A DNA stretch of 64,000 bases, from the NCBI RefSeq assembly GCF_900188345.1, contig NZ_FZOD01000005.1, forward strand, positions 124,001 through 188,000, given 5' to 3'. Shown piece by piece: positions 8,407-16,477 of the stretch. The position numbers and the translations under genes were made by a program. The notes below the pieces were generated by a model. It made no database searches. It was not told where the DNA came from and saw only the letters and a program-made list of their open reading frames with translations. This DNA comes from Streptosporangium subroseum (GTDB lineage Bacteria > Actinomycetota > Actinomycetes > Streptosporangiales > Streptosporangiaceae). Within the stretch, counting starts at the first letter, position 1; each line of letters opens with the position of its first letter.

Positions 8407-9165
8407 ATGACGATCACCGAATCCGAGCTGCGCGAGATCCTGACCGGGGAGGGACGCGAGGATCGGCACAGGGGCGTGACCGTCGCCGACGTCGATCGGC
8501 GCGTCCGCGTGATCAAACGCCGCCGCCTGCGGGTCGTGGGTGCGGTGGCGGGCCTGGGGATCGTCGCGGGTCTGGCGTTCACCGTGCCGCAGGTGAGGAA
8601 CACGGTGGTGCCGGAGGACATCTGGACCGGCGTGATGGCCCAGCCCACGCAGACGCCCAGGGTCGTCTCCACCGCTGTGGGAGGACCGATACTCCTGGAT
8701 ATGTTGGCCAACAGACGATACAAGGAAGGCGGGGCCCGCAAGGAGTTCACCGTCTCGACAGGGTCCTCGCAGTTCTCCGTGAGTCTGTGGTGCTCCGGAA
8801 CGCTGATGAAGGCCGCGCTCTGGATTGACGGGAAACTGGTCAATGCCGGCCCCTGCGGTGGGAAGAACGGTCTGACCTACATGATCAATTGGGATCGACC
8901 GCAGGACGATCGAGCTTCCGAGCACATCGTGGCCGGCGCCGTACTGCGGACCGACGCACAGACCCCGGAACAGGTCTCCGGCACGGCGGATGTCGAGCAA
9001 CTGCTGGCGGCGAGCAAGCGGTTCGACCTCGAGTGGGGCGTCAACGTCGAGCGAATGGGCGCCCCGGGGTGCCGCGACAACGTCATCCAGGTCGACCCGG
9101 ACACCGGAGAGATCGTCCGGCTCCGGTGCGACAAGGAGTCGACGATGCCTCCGACCATTCCCTGA
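8407..9165 (+). CDS. Single-pass membrane protein, putative anti-sigma partner
   Basis: 252 residues. An N-terminal cytoplasmic segment of about 40 residues (MTITESELREILTGEG) is followed by a basic stretch (KRRRLR) and one transmembrane helix at about 42-60 (VVGAVAGLGIVAGLAFTV). The rest is an extracytoplasmic domain with four cysteines that could form disulfides (WCSGT, GPCGG, PGCRD, LRCDKE). Its start lies one base after the sigma-factor stop, the standard position for a membrane anti-sigma factor. No zinc HCC motif is present, so it would be a non-ZAS type. The anti-sigma role is inferred from position and topology only. Confidence 0.75.
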   Translation: MTITESELREILTGEGREDRHRGVTVADVDRRVRVIKRRRLRVVGAVAGLGIVAGLAFTVPQVRNTVVPEDIWTGVMAQPTQTPRVVSTAVGGPILLDMLANRRYKEGGARKEFTVSTGSSQFSVSLWCSGTLMKAALWIDGKLVNAGPCGGKNGLTYMINWDRPQDDRASEHIVAGAVLRTDAQTPEQVSGTADVEQLLAASKRFDLEWGVNVERMGAPGCRDNVIQVDPDTGEIVRLRCDKESTMPPTIP

Positions 9166-9181
9166 CGGCGTGCCGTTCAGG
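9162..9181. terminator. Possible bidirectional terminator between convergent operons
   Basis: CCTGACGGC and GCCGTTCAGG form a 9-bp stem with one bulged base and a 2-nt loop, spanning the stop codons of the membrane protein (plus) and the chelatase (minus). Short, so moderate support. Confidence 0.35.
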
Positions 9182-9938
9182 CCGTCGCGAAGTTCTTCTC
9201 CCGTTGCACGGCCTGCTCGTACCGTTCGAGCAGCACGGTCGCGAGTTCCGGGGCGGCGCCCAGCACGTCGGCGACGACCTCGGCGCCCGCGGCCAGGGTC
9301 GTGGCGCGGATCTTGTCGGCGAAGTAGCCAGGGGCCAGCAGGTAGGGGGCCACGACCACGCGCGGCGCCCCGGCCTCGACGAGCCGCCGGACCTCCTGCT
9401 CGGGGGTGGGCTCTGCGGCCGAGGCGTAGGCGGTGGTCACCGACCACCATCCGCGCAGCCCGGCCCACTCTCGGGCGATCCGGGCGATCGTCGCGTTGGC
9501 GCGCCGGTCGCTGGAGCCGGCCGAGACCAGCACCACGGCGGTGCCGGGGTCACCGGCCTCCACCCCCGCCTCGGCCAGACGCCGCTCCAGCGCGGTGACC
9601 AGCAGCGGATGCGGGCCCAGCGTGGCGCCCCTGTGCACGCGCAGCAGCGGCCGGCGGGCCGTCGCCTCGGCGAGCGCACCGGGGATGTCCACGCGGCTGT
9701 GGTAGGCCTCGGTGAGCAGCAGCGGCAGCACCACGGCCTCGGCCAGCCCGGACAGCGCCATTCCGAGCGTCGGGGGAGCGTGGTCGAGGTAGGCGGTGCG
9801 CACGGGGATCTCCGGGCGCGCCCGGCGCAGGAGGTCGAGCAGGCTCTCCACCGTCGCGGCGGCGCGCGGGTCACGCGACCCGTGCGCCACCGCGATCAAC
9901 GGGATCGTGGGCGCGGTGCCGGGGGCACGCCACGTCAT
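9177..9938 (-). CDS. cbiX: Sirohydrochlorin chelatase (CbiX/SirB family)
   Basis: Inserts the metal ion into sirohydrochlorin; next to a sulfite reductase gene it most likely makes siroheme (ferrochelatase). 253 residues formed by two homologous halves: the first starts LIAVAHGSRDPRAAAT with the metal-binding His, the second VVLVSAGSSDRRANATIA, and FYLLAPGYFADKI-type motifs are recognisable (APYLLAPGYFADKIRA). The ATG at 9938 overlaps the cysH stop as ATGA, so translation is coupled. A longer in-frame extension to 10163 would overlap cysH and has no homology. Last gene of the sulfate-assimilation operon. Confidence 0.9.
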   Translation of the reverse strand: MTWRAPGTAPTIPLIAVAHGSRDPRAAATVESLLDLLRRARPEIPVRTAYLDHAPPTLGMALSGLAEAVVLPLLLTEAYHSRVDIPGALAEATARRPLLRVHRGATLGPHPLLVTALERRLAEAGVEAGDPGTAVVLVSAGSSDRRANATIARIAREWAGLRGWWSVTTAYASAAEPTPEQEVRRLVEAGAPRVVVAPYLLAPGYFADKIRATTLAAGAEVVADVLGAAPELATVLLERYEQAVQREKNFATA

Positions 9939-10666
9939 AGATGCAGACCGCATTCCGTCTTGCCCAGTCCGGCCCAGCGACCGCTGCGCGGGTCCTCTCC
10001 GGGAGCGACCTGGCGGGTGCAGGGGGCGCAGCCGATCGAGGGGTAGTTGTCGTAGTGCAGGGGGTTGATGAGCACGCCGTTGTCGGCCATGTAGTTGTCG
10101 ACGTCTTCCTGCGTCCACGCGGCGATCGGGTTGATCTTCACCATCTGGCGCTTGGCGTCCCACTCCACGACCTTGATGCCGGCGCGGGTGACGGCCTCGT
10201 CGCGGCGGATGCCGGAGACCCAGGCGAGGTACGGCTCCAGCGCCCGGTTGAGCGGCTCGACCTTGCGCAGGTAGCAGCAGAGGTCGGGGTTGCGCCCGAA
10301 CAGGCGGGGGCCGAGGTCGCGCTCCTGCTCGGCGACCGTCCGGGACGGCTTCACGTCGATCACGTTCACGTCATAGACCTGCTGAACGGCGTCACGGGTG
10401 CCGATCGTCTCGGCGAAGTGGTAACCGGTGTCGATGAACAGCACGTCCACGCCCGGCTTGACCCGGCTGACCAGGTCGATCAGCAGGGCGTCACTCATCG
10501 ACGCGGTGAGGCAGAGCCGGTCGCCGAAGGTGGCCGCCGCCCAGCGGATGATCTCAAGGGCGGAGGCGTCCTCCAGGAAACGCGCGGCCGACTCGACGAT
10601 GTCCTGCAAATCGAGCGCGCCGCGCTGCTGCCGTAATCCGACTTCGACGTCCACCAGGGTGGTCAT
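9935..10666 (-). CDS. cysH: Adenylyl/phosphoadenylyl-sulfate reductase CysH
   Basis: Reduces activated sulfate to sulfite in assimilatory sulfate reduction. 243 residues with the PAPS/APS reductase core (LTASMSDALLIDLV, DVLFIDTGYHF, SGIRRDEAVTR). It carries the four extra cysteines of the 4Fe-4S, APS-using branch: Cys130-Cys131 (DLCCYLRK) and Cys213-x2-Cys216 (IGCAPCTR). The catalytic Cys239 is in the C-terminal ECGLHL. The substrate is therefore probably APS. Its ATG overlaps the stop of the small zinc-ribbon gene (ATGA), and its own stop overlaps the chelatase start the same way. Confidence 0.95.
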   Translation of the reverse strand: MTTLVDVEVGLRQQRGALDLQDIVESAARFLEDASALEIIRWAAATFGDRLCLTASMSDALLIDLVSRVKPGVDVLFIDTGYHFAETIGTRDAVQQVYDVNVIDVKPSRTVAEQERDLGPRLFGRNPDLCCYLRKVEPLNRALEPYLAWVSGIRRDEAVTRAGIKVVEWDAKRQMVKINPIAAWTQEDVDNYMADNGVLINPLHYDNYPSIGCAPCTRQVAPGEDPRSGRWAGLGKTECGLHL

Positions 10667-10806
10667 GATCGCACTCCGATTCCCAGAAACTTCAGCTTGA
10701 AAGCGCGGACACAGGAGCGGCAGTACCAGCCGCCGTCACCTTCGTAGGGTTCGAGATCCTCGTCACCGCAGTAGGGGCAGTGGAAGGGAACAGCTCGCTC
10801 GGTCAT
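10663..10806 (-). CDS. 47-residue zinc-ribbon protein of the sulfate-reduction operon
   Basis: Tiny protein lying exactly between the sulfite reductase and CysH genes. Two Cys-x2-Cys knuckles (Cys10/Cys13 in HCPYCGDE and Cys29/Cys32 in WYCRSCVR) form a rubredoxin/zinc-ribbon-like metal site, followed by a basic tail (RAFKLKFLGIGVRS). Its ATG overlaps the upstream stop and its stop overlaps the cysH start, both as ATGA, which argues strongly that it is translated. It could be a small electron-transfer or assembly partner of the reductases, or a zinc-binding regulator; the sequence does not decide. Short enough to be missed by length cut-offs. Confidence 0.85.
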   Translation of the reverse strand: MTERAVPFHCPYCGDEDLEPYEGDGGWYCRSCVRAFKLKFLGIGVRS

Positions 10807-12485
10807 TTGAGGTCTGCCTCGTCGGCGCGCTGGACCCAGGCGGCGAAGGTCTCGCCCTCGTCCTTCTGCTTCTCGAAGTTCGTGACGACGCGCTCCACGT
10901 AGTCGGGAAGCTCCTCGGCGGTGGCCTTCAGGCCGCGGACCTTGCGGCCGAAGCCGGGGTTGACGCCCAGCGAGCCGCCCAGGTGGACCTGGAAGCCCTC
11001 GACCTGCTCGCCCTTGTCGTTGACGACGAGCTGGCCCTTGAGGCCGATGTCGGCGACCTGGATGCGCGCGCAGGAGTTGGGGCAGCCGTTGACGTTGATG
11101 GTCAGCGGGTCCTTGAAGTCCGGAAGGCGCTCCTCCAGCTCATCGATCAGGTTGGCCGCGAGAGCCTTGGTCTCGACGATCGCCAGCTTGCAGAACTCGA
11201 TGCCGGTGCAGGCCATCGTCTGGCGGCGGAAGGTGGAGGGCTTGACCCGCAGGTCGTTGGCCTCCAGCTCGGCGACGATGCCGTCGACCTGGTCGGGCGC
11301 CACGTCGAGGATGACCATCTTCTGCTCGACCGTGGTGTGCACCCGGTCCGAGCCGTGCCGCTCGGCGATGTCGGCGATCATGTGCAGCTTGTCGCCGTCG
11401 AGGCGGCCGACCTTGGGGGCGAAGCCGACGTAGAAGTTGCCGTCCTTCTGCTTGAAGACGCCCACGTGATCCCTGCGCCCGCCGCGGGGCTGCTCGGGCG
11501 CGGGGCCGTCGGGCAGGGCGTAACCGAGGTATTCGGTCTCGAGGATCTCCCTGAACTTCTCGGCGCCCCAGTCGTTGATCAGGAACTTGATCCGGGCCCG
11601 GTGCCGCAGGCGGCGGTAGCCGTAGTCACGGAAGATGCCGATCACGCCGCCGTAGGCGGGGGCGACCTGCTCCGGGGTCAGGAAGACGCCCAGCCGCTTG
11701 GCCAGCATCGGGTTGGTGGACAGGCCGCCGCCCACCCACAGGTCGTAGCCCTTCTCGCCGCGTGCGTTGACGACGCCCACGAACGCCACGTCGTTGATCT
11801 CGTGCACGGTGCAGTGCGCCGGGCAGCCGCTCAGCGCGGACTTGAACTTGCGCGGCAGGTTGGAGAACGCGGGGTTGCCGATGTAGGTGTCGTAGATCTC
11901 GCGGATCAGCTCGGTCGGGTCGATGAGCTCCTCGGTGTCGATCCCGGCGAGCGGACAGCCCAGGATGACGCGCGGGGTGTCGCCGCAGGCCTCGGTGGTG
12001 GACAGGCCCACCGACTCCAGCCGCTCCCAGATGTCGGGGACGGCCTCGATCTCGATCCAGTGGAGCTGGATGTTCTGCCGGTCGGTGACGTCCGCGGTGC
12101 CCCGGCCGTAGATGTTGGAGATGTCGGCGATGACGCGCAGCTGCGCCAGGTTGAGCCGGCCGCCGTCGATCCTGACCCTGAGCATGAAGTAACGGTCGTC
12201 GAGCTCCTCCGGCTCCAGGATCGCGGTCTTGCCGCCGTCGATCCCGGGCTTGCGCTGGGTGTAGAGCCCGTACCAGCGCATCCGGCCCCGCAGGTCGGCC
12301 GGGTCGATGGAGTCGAAGCCGCGCTTGGAGTAGATGTCGATGATCCGCTGACGGACGTTGAGCCCGTCATCGTTCTTCTTGTTCTCCTCATTCTTGTTCA
12401 GAGGCTCGCTGTAGCCGAGAGCCCACTGACCTTCGCCACGCGGGCGCTTGTGGTGGCGGTTGGCAGGCCGGGCCGGGGTCGTCAT
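10803..12485 (-). CDS. sir: Ferredoxin-type sulfite reductase (siroheme, 4Fe-4S)
   Basis: Six-electron reduction of sulfite to sulfide; the nitrite/sulfite reductase family shares this fold, and the cysH and chelatase neighbours favour sulfite. 560 residues with two ferrodoxin-like half-domains. The siroheme/4Fe-4S ligands are visible as Cys426-x5-Cys432 (ACTGIEFCK) and Cys468-x3-Cys472 (NGCPNSCAR). The ATG at 12485 has AAAGGA 7 nt upstream. A GTG at 12527 in the same frame would add 14 non-conserved residues. First gene of the four-gene operon; its stop overlaps the next start (ATGA). Confidence 0.93.
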   Translation of the reverse strand: MTTPARPANRHHKRPRGEGQWALGYSEPLNKNEENKKNDDGLNVRQRIIDIYSKRGFDSIDPADLRGRMRWYGLYTQRKPGIDGGKTAILEPEELDDRYFMLRVRIDGGRLNLAQLRVIADISNIYGRGTADVTDRQNIQLHWIEIEAVPDIWERLESVGLSTTEACGDTPRVILGCPLAGIDTEELIDPTELIREIYDTYIGNPAFSNLPRKFKSALSGCPAHCTVHEINDVAFVGVVNARGEKGYDLWVGGGLSTNPMLAKRLGVFLTPEQVAPAYGGVIGIFRDYGYRRLRHRARIKFLINDWGAEKFREILETEYLGYALPDGPAPEQPRGGRRDHVGVFKQKDGNFYVGFAPKVGRLDGDKLHMIADIAERHGSDRVHTTVEQKMVILDVAPDQVDGIVAELEANDLRVKPSTFRRQTMACTGIEFCKLAIVETKALAANLIDELEERLPDFKDPLTINVNGCPNSCARIQVADIGLKGQLVVNDKGEQVEGFQVHLGGSLGVNPGFGRKVRGLKATAEELPDYVERVVTNFEKQKDEGETFAAWVQRADEADLK

Positions 12486-12973
12486 GTGCGCGTCCTTTTG
12501 TTGCTCGATGGAATGATTTCCGGACACGCACAGGCGGCACCTCCCGCCTCATCGTTGAGTGCGGGGGTCGTTGGTTACTCAAACGAGGACGCCTGTTACG
12601 CGGCCGAGCTGGATGAAATCAGCAGAGGGCGACGATTAACGGACGTCACAACAGATGGCACTGCGGACACGCAGAAGGTCGACGTGGCGTCGCACGACGA
12701 GCAATGGGTCCACTGGCATGTCTACGACGATACCTTGGTGGCCCGAGATGTCCAATGTCCGGTCCAGAATCTGGACGGAAACATGGTCTTAACCCCGCCG
12801 GTGACAGCCCGACGCGGTCCTAGCCTTGTCGGGGCCGGCCCAGAGCGGCGGCTGGCGTCTATCGAATCTTCGAGAACCTTCCCGAGCCCTTGAGGGTCCT
12901 GGCGTTCTGCCAGGACCCTCAAGGCGCTGGGTCGGCAGCGCATGCGCCGGCTCTGGCGCGCAGTGGGAACCCA
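12486..12973. other. Upstream region of the sulfite-reductase operon
   Basis: 488 bp containing the sir promoter region and, at the far end, the terminator of the neighbouring orphan gene (12890-12922). No gene is supported. I looked for a cysteine-rich leader peptide before sir and found cysteine codons in one frame but no start codon to translate them. Confidence 0.45.
12890..12922 (-). terminator. Hairpin terminator of the orphan gene at 12974
   Basis: A 13-bp perfect stem (12890-12902 with 12910-12922, arm TTGAGGGTCCTGG) and a 7-nt loop, 51 bp past the stop codon. Confidence 0.7.
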
Positions 12974-13330
12974 CTAGATCTCCGCCATCATCTCCGGCGG
13001 GTGGATGCGGTAGGTGCACTTCGGGCAGTGGAACGGCACGAGGATGTCCTTCACCAGCTCGTGCTGGTGGATCAGGAGCCAGTCGTGAATCTGGAACATG
13101 AAGTAGTTGATGAGATGGGCCTTGTGTGCCAGGTCACGGTATGCCTTGATGTTCTGCGGGCTCCGTAGCACCCAATAGATGGATTCGTGCCAGCTCACCT
13201 CGGCAAGCAGCCTGTTCCAGTCCCGAAGCTCCCGTAGAGCCTCCCCAGGCACTAGATCTGGAGGTACCGCACGCATCTTTGCCCCCTCGGGCGATTGGTC
13301 GGATGGTCCGATGACTGGTTTTTCTTGCAT
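12974..13330 (-). CDS. Orphan protein with C-terminal HCPKC motif, atypical codon use
   Basis: 118 residues, family not recognised. The central part is helical and rich in aromatic residues (WNRLLAEVSWHESIYWVL, INYFMFQIHDWLLIHQHE). It ends in a half zinc-knuckle (PFHCPKCTYRIHPPE) that would need a partner or dimer for a full site. Third codon positions are clearly less G/C-rich than in neighbouring genes, particularly in the first half, suggesting transfer. The ATG at 13330 sits inside a TGCATA dyad with no ribosome site, consistent with a leaderless, operator-controlled mRNA; the ATG at 13276 (MRAVPPDL) is an alternative start. A strong hairpin follows the gene, supporting an expressed unit. 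Confidence 0.6.
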   Translation of the reverse strand: MQEKPVIGPSDQSPEGAKMRAVPPDLVPGEALRELRDWNRLLAEVSWHESIYWVLRSPQNIKAYRDLAHKAHLINYFMFQIHDWLLIHQHELVKDILVPFHCPKCTYRIHPPEMMAEI

Positions 13331-13348
13331 ACTGCATACAATATGCAA
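13325..13348 (-). promoter_or_regulatory. TGCATA dyad operator over the start of the orphan gene
   Basis: TTGCATA at 13325-13331 and TATGCAA at 13342-13348 form a perfect 7-bp inverted repeat with a 10-bp spacer. A third copy, TGCATA at 13333-13338, makes an inner 6-3-6 palindrome. The site covers the start codon and the likely -10 region, so a bound protein would block transcription. Confidence 0.5.
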
Positions 13349-13536
13349 TTTGGTAGAACGTTCAAACAAAACGGAGCCCAAGCATGGGTTAAGGGTGGGT
13401 AAGGCTGCCTTGTCTGGCAGGCTGTGCTCCGCTTGGCATGCCGCTGCGAGACTCCCCCGTGCCGCCAGAACTGTCGCCGGCACCCCGCCAGGCGAGGGGG
13501 AGTCTCCGGGATCGATTGCCATGAGACGCGGGAGAG

Positions 13537-13734
13537 CTACTCGCTCGCGCTGCTCACGCGCCTCTGGAGTTCGATCGGGATCTCCGGCATCCGCGCCTGG
13601 GCGCCCTTCATGACCTCGAATTCCGCCCGCGGTTCCTTGACGCGGTTGGCCGGCCCGGTGACCGCGTTCTTCGGCGCCGAGATGGACGCCGCCAGGTTCT
13701 CATCCTGGGTGGGCACCGCCGGGGATGCCCACAA
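13537..13734 (-). CDS. Small open frame with strong coding bias, possible gene remnant
   Basis: 65 codons from a TTG start. About 60 of the 65 third positions are G or C, as expected of a real gene in this genome. No family is recognised (it ends PEIPIELQRRVSSASE). The open frame extends upstream to about 13779 without ATG or GTG, so this may be the tail of a decayed gene rather than a complete small protein. Confidence 0.35.
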   Translation of the reverse strand: MWASPAVPTQDENLAASISAPKNAVTGPANRVKEPRAEFEVMKGAQARMPEIPIELQRRVSSASE

Positions 13735-14019
13735 TCCGGGTGCTCTTCCCCCTCTGCCCGGCGCGGGGTCAGCCCTGACTCAGCCAGTTCACGGACGGCT
13801 CGGGATCATGTTCCTCGCGCTGCCCAGAGCAACTGGGCTGTTGCTCCTGGTGGGTTTTCGCTTGGTGCTGGCAGTCGCACCACGAGCCGCCCCGGCACCC
13901 GTCGTGCCTTCGCTGCTTGCACTCGTCGCAGATCACCCTTCCATTGTGCGACTCCGGGTGGCTGTTCCTTCCAGAACATCCCTCGGTTACTCTTTTCTCG
14001 CCGTGACCAGGGAGGCGCC
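13735..14019. other. Non-coding flank upstream of the TIGR03084 gene
   Basis: 285 bp with no supported gene. A plus-strand open frame from 13424 runs through it, but its composition does not look coding. It should hold the promoter for the gene at 14020. Confidence 0.4.
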
Positions 14020-14847
14020 GTGAGTCTGATGGACGAGCTATCGGCGGATCTGCGCGCCGAGACCGCCGAGCTCGACGCCATGATCCGGGGGCTCGACGCG
14101 ACCGCCTGGGAGCTTCCCACCCCGGCCGAGGGCTGGGCCGTACGAGACCAGATCAGCCACCTCGCCTGGTTCGACGACGCGGCCACCACCTCGGCGACCG
14201 ACCCCGAGGGTTTCCGCGCGGCCCTGCCCGCCTTCCTCGCCCGCGGGTACTCCGGGGTGGACGAGCTCGTCGTCGCCTCGCGCGGCCTCACCGCCGACCA
14301 GGTCCGCGACTGGTTCCGCGCGGCCAGGGCCCGCAGCCTGGAGGCTTTCGCCCGGCTGGATCCCCGGACCAGGCTGCCCTGGTACGGGCCCGACATGTCG
14401 GCGGCGTCCTTCGTCACCGCGCGGCTGATGGAGACCTGGGCCCACGGGCAGGACGTGGCGGACGCGCTCGGCGTCGTGCGAACGCCGACCGCCAGGCTCA
14501 GGCACGTGGCGATGCTCGGGGTGCGCGCCATGCCGTACGGCTTCGCGATCCGCGGTCTGGAGCCGCCCGCGCGTCCGGTGCGGGTGGAGCTGACGATGCC
14601 CGGCGGGTCACCGTGGTCGGCGGGTCCCGAGGACGCGGAGGACGTGGTCGCGGGGACGGTGCTCGACTTCTGCCTTCTGGTGGTCCAGCGGCGCCACCTC
14701 GCCGACACCTCCCTGGAGGTGCGCGGTCCGGCCGCGGAGGCCTGGATGGCGGTGGCCCAGGCGTTCGCCGGGCCGCCGGGCGGGGGGCGGGCGCCCCTGG
14801 GATCGGGAGGCTCCTCCTCGGGGATCTCTCAGGGGCGCACCCGATAG
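14020..14847 (+). CDS. TIGR03084-family DinB-like protein (maleylpyruvate isomerase N-terminal fold)
   Basis: 275 residues. Members have the DinB/mycothiol-dependent isomerase four-helix fold with a metal-binding His triad; visible elements are RDQISHLAWFDD and METWAHGQDVADALG, whose His residues are the likely ligands. The function is probably a mycothiol-linked thiol-transfer or isomerisation step, but the substrate is unknown. The GTG at 14020 is chosen because GGAGG ends 4 nt before it; the ATG at 14029 is an alternative. The C-terminal 25 residues are Gly/Ser-rich and probably disordered. Confidence 0.85.
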   Translation: MSLMDELSADLRAETAELDAMIRGLDATAWELPTPAEGWAVRDQISHLAWFDDAATTSATDPEGFRAALPAFLARGYSGVDELVVASRGLTADQVRDWFRAARARSLEAFARLDPRTRLPWYGPDMSAASFVTARLMETWAHGQDVADALGVVRTPTARLRHVAMLGVRAMPYGFAIRGLEPPARPVRVELTMPGGSPWSAGPEDAEDVVAGTVLDFCLLVVQRRHLADTSLEVRGPAAEAWMAVAQAFAGPPGGGRAPLGSGGSSSGISQGRTR

Positions 14848-14880
14848 AGCCGGTAGGGCGGGGTCTGAGATGCTTTGATC

Positions 14881-15279
14881 ATGCGGACCCTGTTGAACGT
14901 CATCTGGCTGGTGTTCGCCGGCATCTGGCTGGCGCTCGCCTACGTCCTCGCGGGCATCATCTGTTGTGTCCTGATTATTACGATTCCATTTGGTATCGCG
15001 TCATTCCGGATCGCGGCCTACGCACTGTGGCCCTTCGGCCGGACCGTGGTGCGCGACCCCGACGCGGGCGTGCTGTCCCTGGTCGGCAACGTGATCTGGT
15101 TCGTCGTGGCCGGGATCTGGCTGGCGATCGGGCACGTGCTGACCTCGATCCCGCTCTTCCTGTCGATCATCGGCATTCCCCTCGCCATCGCGAACATCAA
15201 GCTGATCCCGGTCTCGCTGCTGCCGCTGGGCGCCCGGATCGTCGACGTGAACGAGGCCGAGGCGTTTTATCGCAGGTAG
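14881..15279 (+). CDS. YccF-domain inner-membrane protein
   Basis: 132-residue hydrophobic protein built from two YccF repeats. Each starts with a near-identical helix (LLNVIWLVFAGIWLALAYVLAG and LVGNVIWFVVAGIWLAIGHVL) and contains a Gly-Ile/Pro turn (TIPFGIASF, GIPLAIANIKL). Four membrane helices are expected. Function unknown in the family. ATG 14881 is chosen over an in-frame TTG two codons upstream. The gap from the preceding gene is 33 bp. Confidence 0.85.
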   Translation: MRTLLNVIWLVFAGIWLALAYVLAGIICCVLIITIPFGIASFRIAAYALWPFGRTVVRDPDAGVLSLVGNVIWFVVAGIWLAIGHVLTSIPLFLSIIGIPLAIANIKLIPVSLLPLGARIVDVNEAEAFYRR

Positions 15280-15390
15280 TCCGGTTAGCTGACCCGAAAT
15301 CCGATTGTTTGGTCTGGTTGGCCGACACGAGATTCGATCGTTGCGGGCCGGACTCGTGATCAAGCGTGGCTAGGAATACCGTTGTGTGGC

Positions 15391-16356
15391 ATGACGTCCA
15401 CTGATGCCTCGGCGCAGCGGCCCGGACCCAAAAGGCGCTCGCCGCGTGGGCGCAGGGCCAGATTGCGCGCCGGACTCTCCTGGGTCCGGGGGACGGGCAC
15501 CTGGGCGCTGGTCAGCGCCACCACGAACGCGGGCGTCGCCTACCGGGTCACCGGTCTGGCCGGTGAGGCGGCCTTCTTCGCGCTGCTGTCGTTGCCCCCC
15601 TTCGTGCTCGGCCTGATCGGTGTGCTCGGCCAGCTCACCAAGATCTTCGGTCCCGAGACGGTGAAGGACGTCAGCGTCTGGATCGAGACACAGGCCCACC
15701 TGCTGTTCACCGACAACGCCGTCGACACCGTCGTCACCCCTCTCATCAAGGACGTGCTGAAGCCCGAGAACAAGGTGTCGCTGATCTCCCTGGGCTTCGT
15801 GCTGGCCCTCTGGTCGGGCTCGCGGGCACTGTTCGTCTACGTCGACCTGATCTCGGTCGCCTACGGGCTCGGCGAGGAGCGCGGCATCATCCGCACCCGC
15901 CTGATGTCCTTCGGCTTCTATCTCGCGGGCCTGCTGATCGGGCTGGTCGTCATGCCCGTGCTCGTCCTCGGTCCCGCGGCGCTGCGGAGCGCGCTGCCCT
16001 ATGACTACGCCGTCCTGGTCGACATCCTCTACTGGCCGGTGGTCATCATCGGCTCGGTCTGCTTCCTCACCCTGCTCTACCACGTGAGCGTGCCGGTCCG
16101 TACGCGCTGGTGGCGGGAGCTGCCGGGGGCCGTGCTCGCCCTGATCATCTGGATCGCCTGCGCCGCCGTGCTGCGCGCGGTGCTCGCCGCCTGGTTCTCC
16201 CCGGTCTCCATCTACGGCTCGCTCGCCGCCCCGATCGCGATGCTGCTCTGGCTCTACATCACCGCGCTGGCGGTGCTCATCGGAGCCATACTCAACGCCG
16301 AGGTGGATCGGCTCTGGCCCGCCGGCGGCACAAGTCGCGTCGGCCGTATCGGGTAG
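15391..16356 (+). CDS. YihY/BrkB-family membrane protein
   Basis: 321-residue integral membrane protein of the YihY/virulence factor BrkB family, with about six predicted transmembrane helices (for example AAFFALLSLPPFVLGLIGVLG, FYLAGLLIGLVVMPVLVLGP, MLLWLYITALAVLIGAILNAE). The basic N-terminal 30 residues (GPKRRSPRGRRAR) lie in the cytoplasm. The old annotation as ribonuclease BN is not supported for this family; transport or envelope roles are proposed. ATG 15391 is preferred over the TTG at 15382. Confidence 0.9.
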   Translation: MTSTDASAQRPGPKRRSPRGRRARLRAGLSWVRGTGTWALVSATTNAGVAYRVTGLAGEAAFFALLSLPPFVLGLIGVLGQLTKIFGPETVKDVSVWIETQAHLLFTDNAVDTVVTPLIKDVLKPENKVSLISLGFVLALWSGSRALFVYVDLISVAYGLGEERGIIRTRLMSFGFYLAGLLIGLVVMPVLVLGPAALRSALPYDYAVLVDILYWPVVIIGSVCFLTLLYHVSVPVRTRWWRELPGAVLALIIWIACAAVLRAVLAAWFSPVSIYGSLAAPIAMLLWLYITALAVLIGAILNAEVDRLWPAGGTSRVGRIG

Positions 16357-16357
16357 T

Positions 16358-16450
16358 CCGCTATCGTCTAAACCGTGACTGGCGCGTTGGGTGGAAGGAC
16401 CACCGGGGAGCGAGTGGCGGAGGCCGTGCGCCTGGGTCTTCGCCCGTTGT
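16358..16450 (+). ncRNA. ZTP/ZMP (pfl) riboswitch upstream of glyA
   Basis: The leader contains the two invariant blocks of the pfl motif. CGTGACTGGCG occurs at 16373-16383 with a GGTGG...CCACCGGGGAGCG helix after it, and GCGCCTGGGTC occurs at 16428-16438 for the ligand-binding pseudoknot side. P1 can form between CCGCTA (16358-16363) and TGGCGG (16415-16420). ZTP riboswitches sense Z nucleotides that accumulate when 10-formyl-tetrahydrofolate is short and switch on one-carbon genes; glyA is a known target. A small TGTCA/TGACA hairpin (16448-16461) lies just before the ribosome site and may be part of the switch. Confidence 0.92.
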
Positions 16451-16477
16451 CAACGATGACAGGGGAGTGCACGCGGC

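Noticed and set aside
12486..12590. Cysteine-attenuation leader peptide before sir
   Set aside because: One frame has Cys codons (TGT GCG TGT) and a stop overlapping the sir ATG, but between the upstream TAA and these codons there is no start codon.
13424..14023. 199-codon plus-strand open frame
   Set aside because: No start signal, irregular codon bias and no homology; it overlaps a minus-strand frame with better coding bias.
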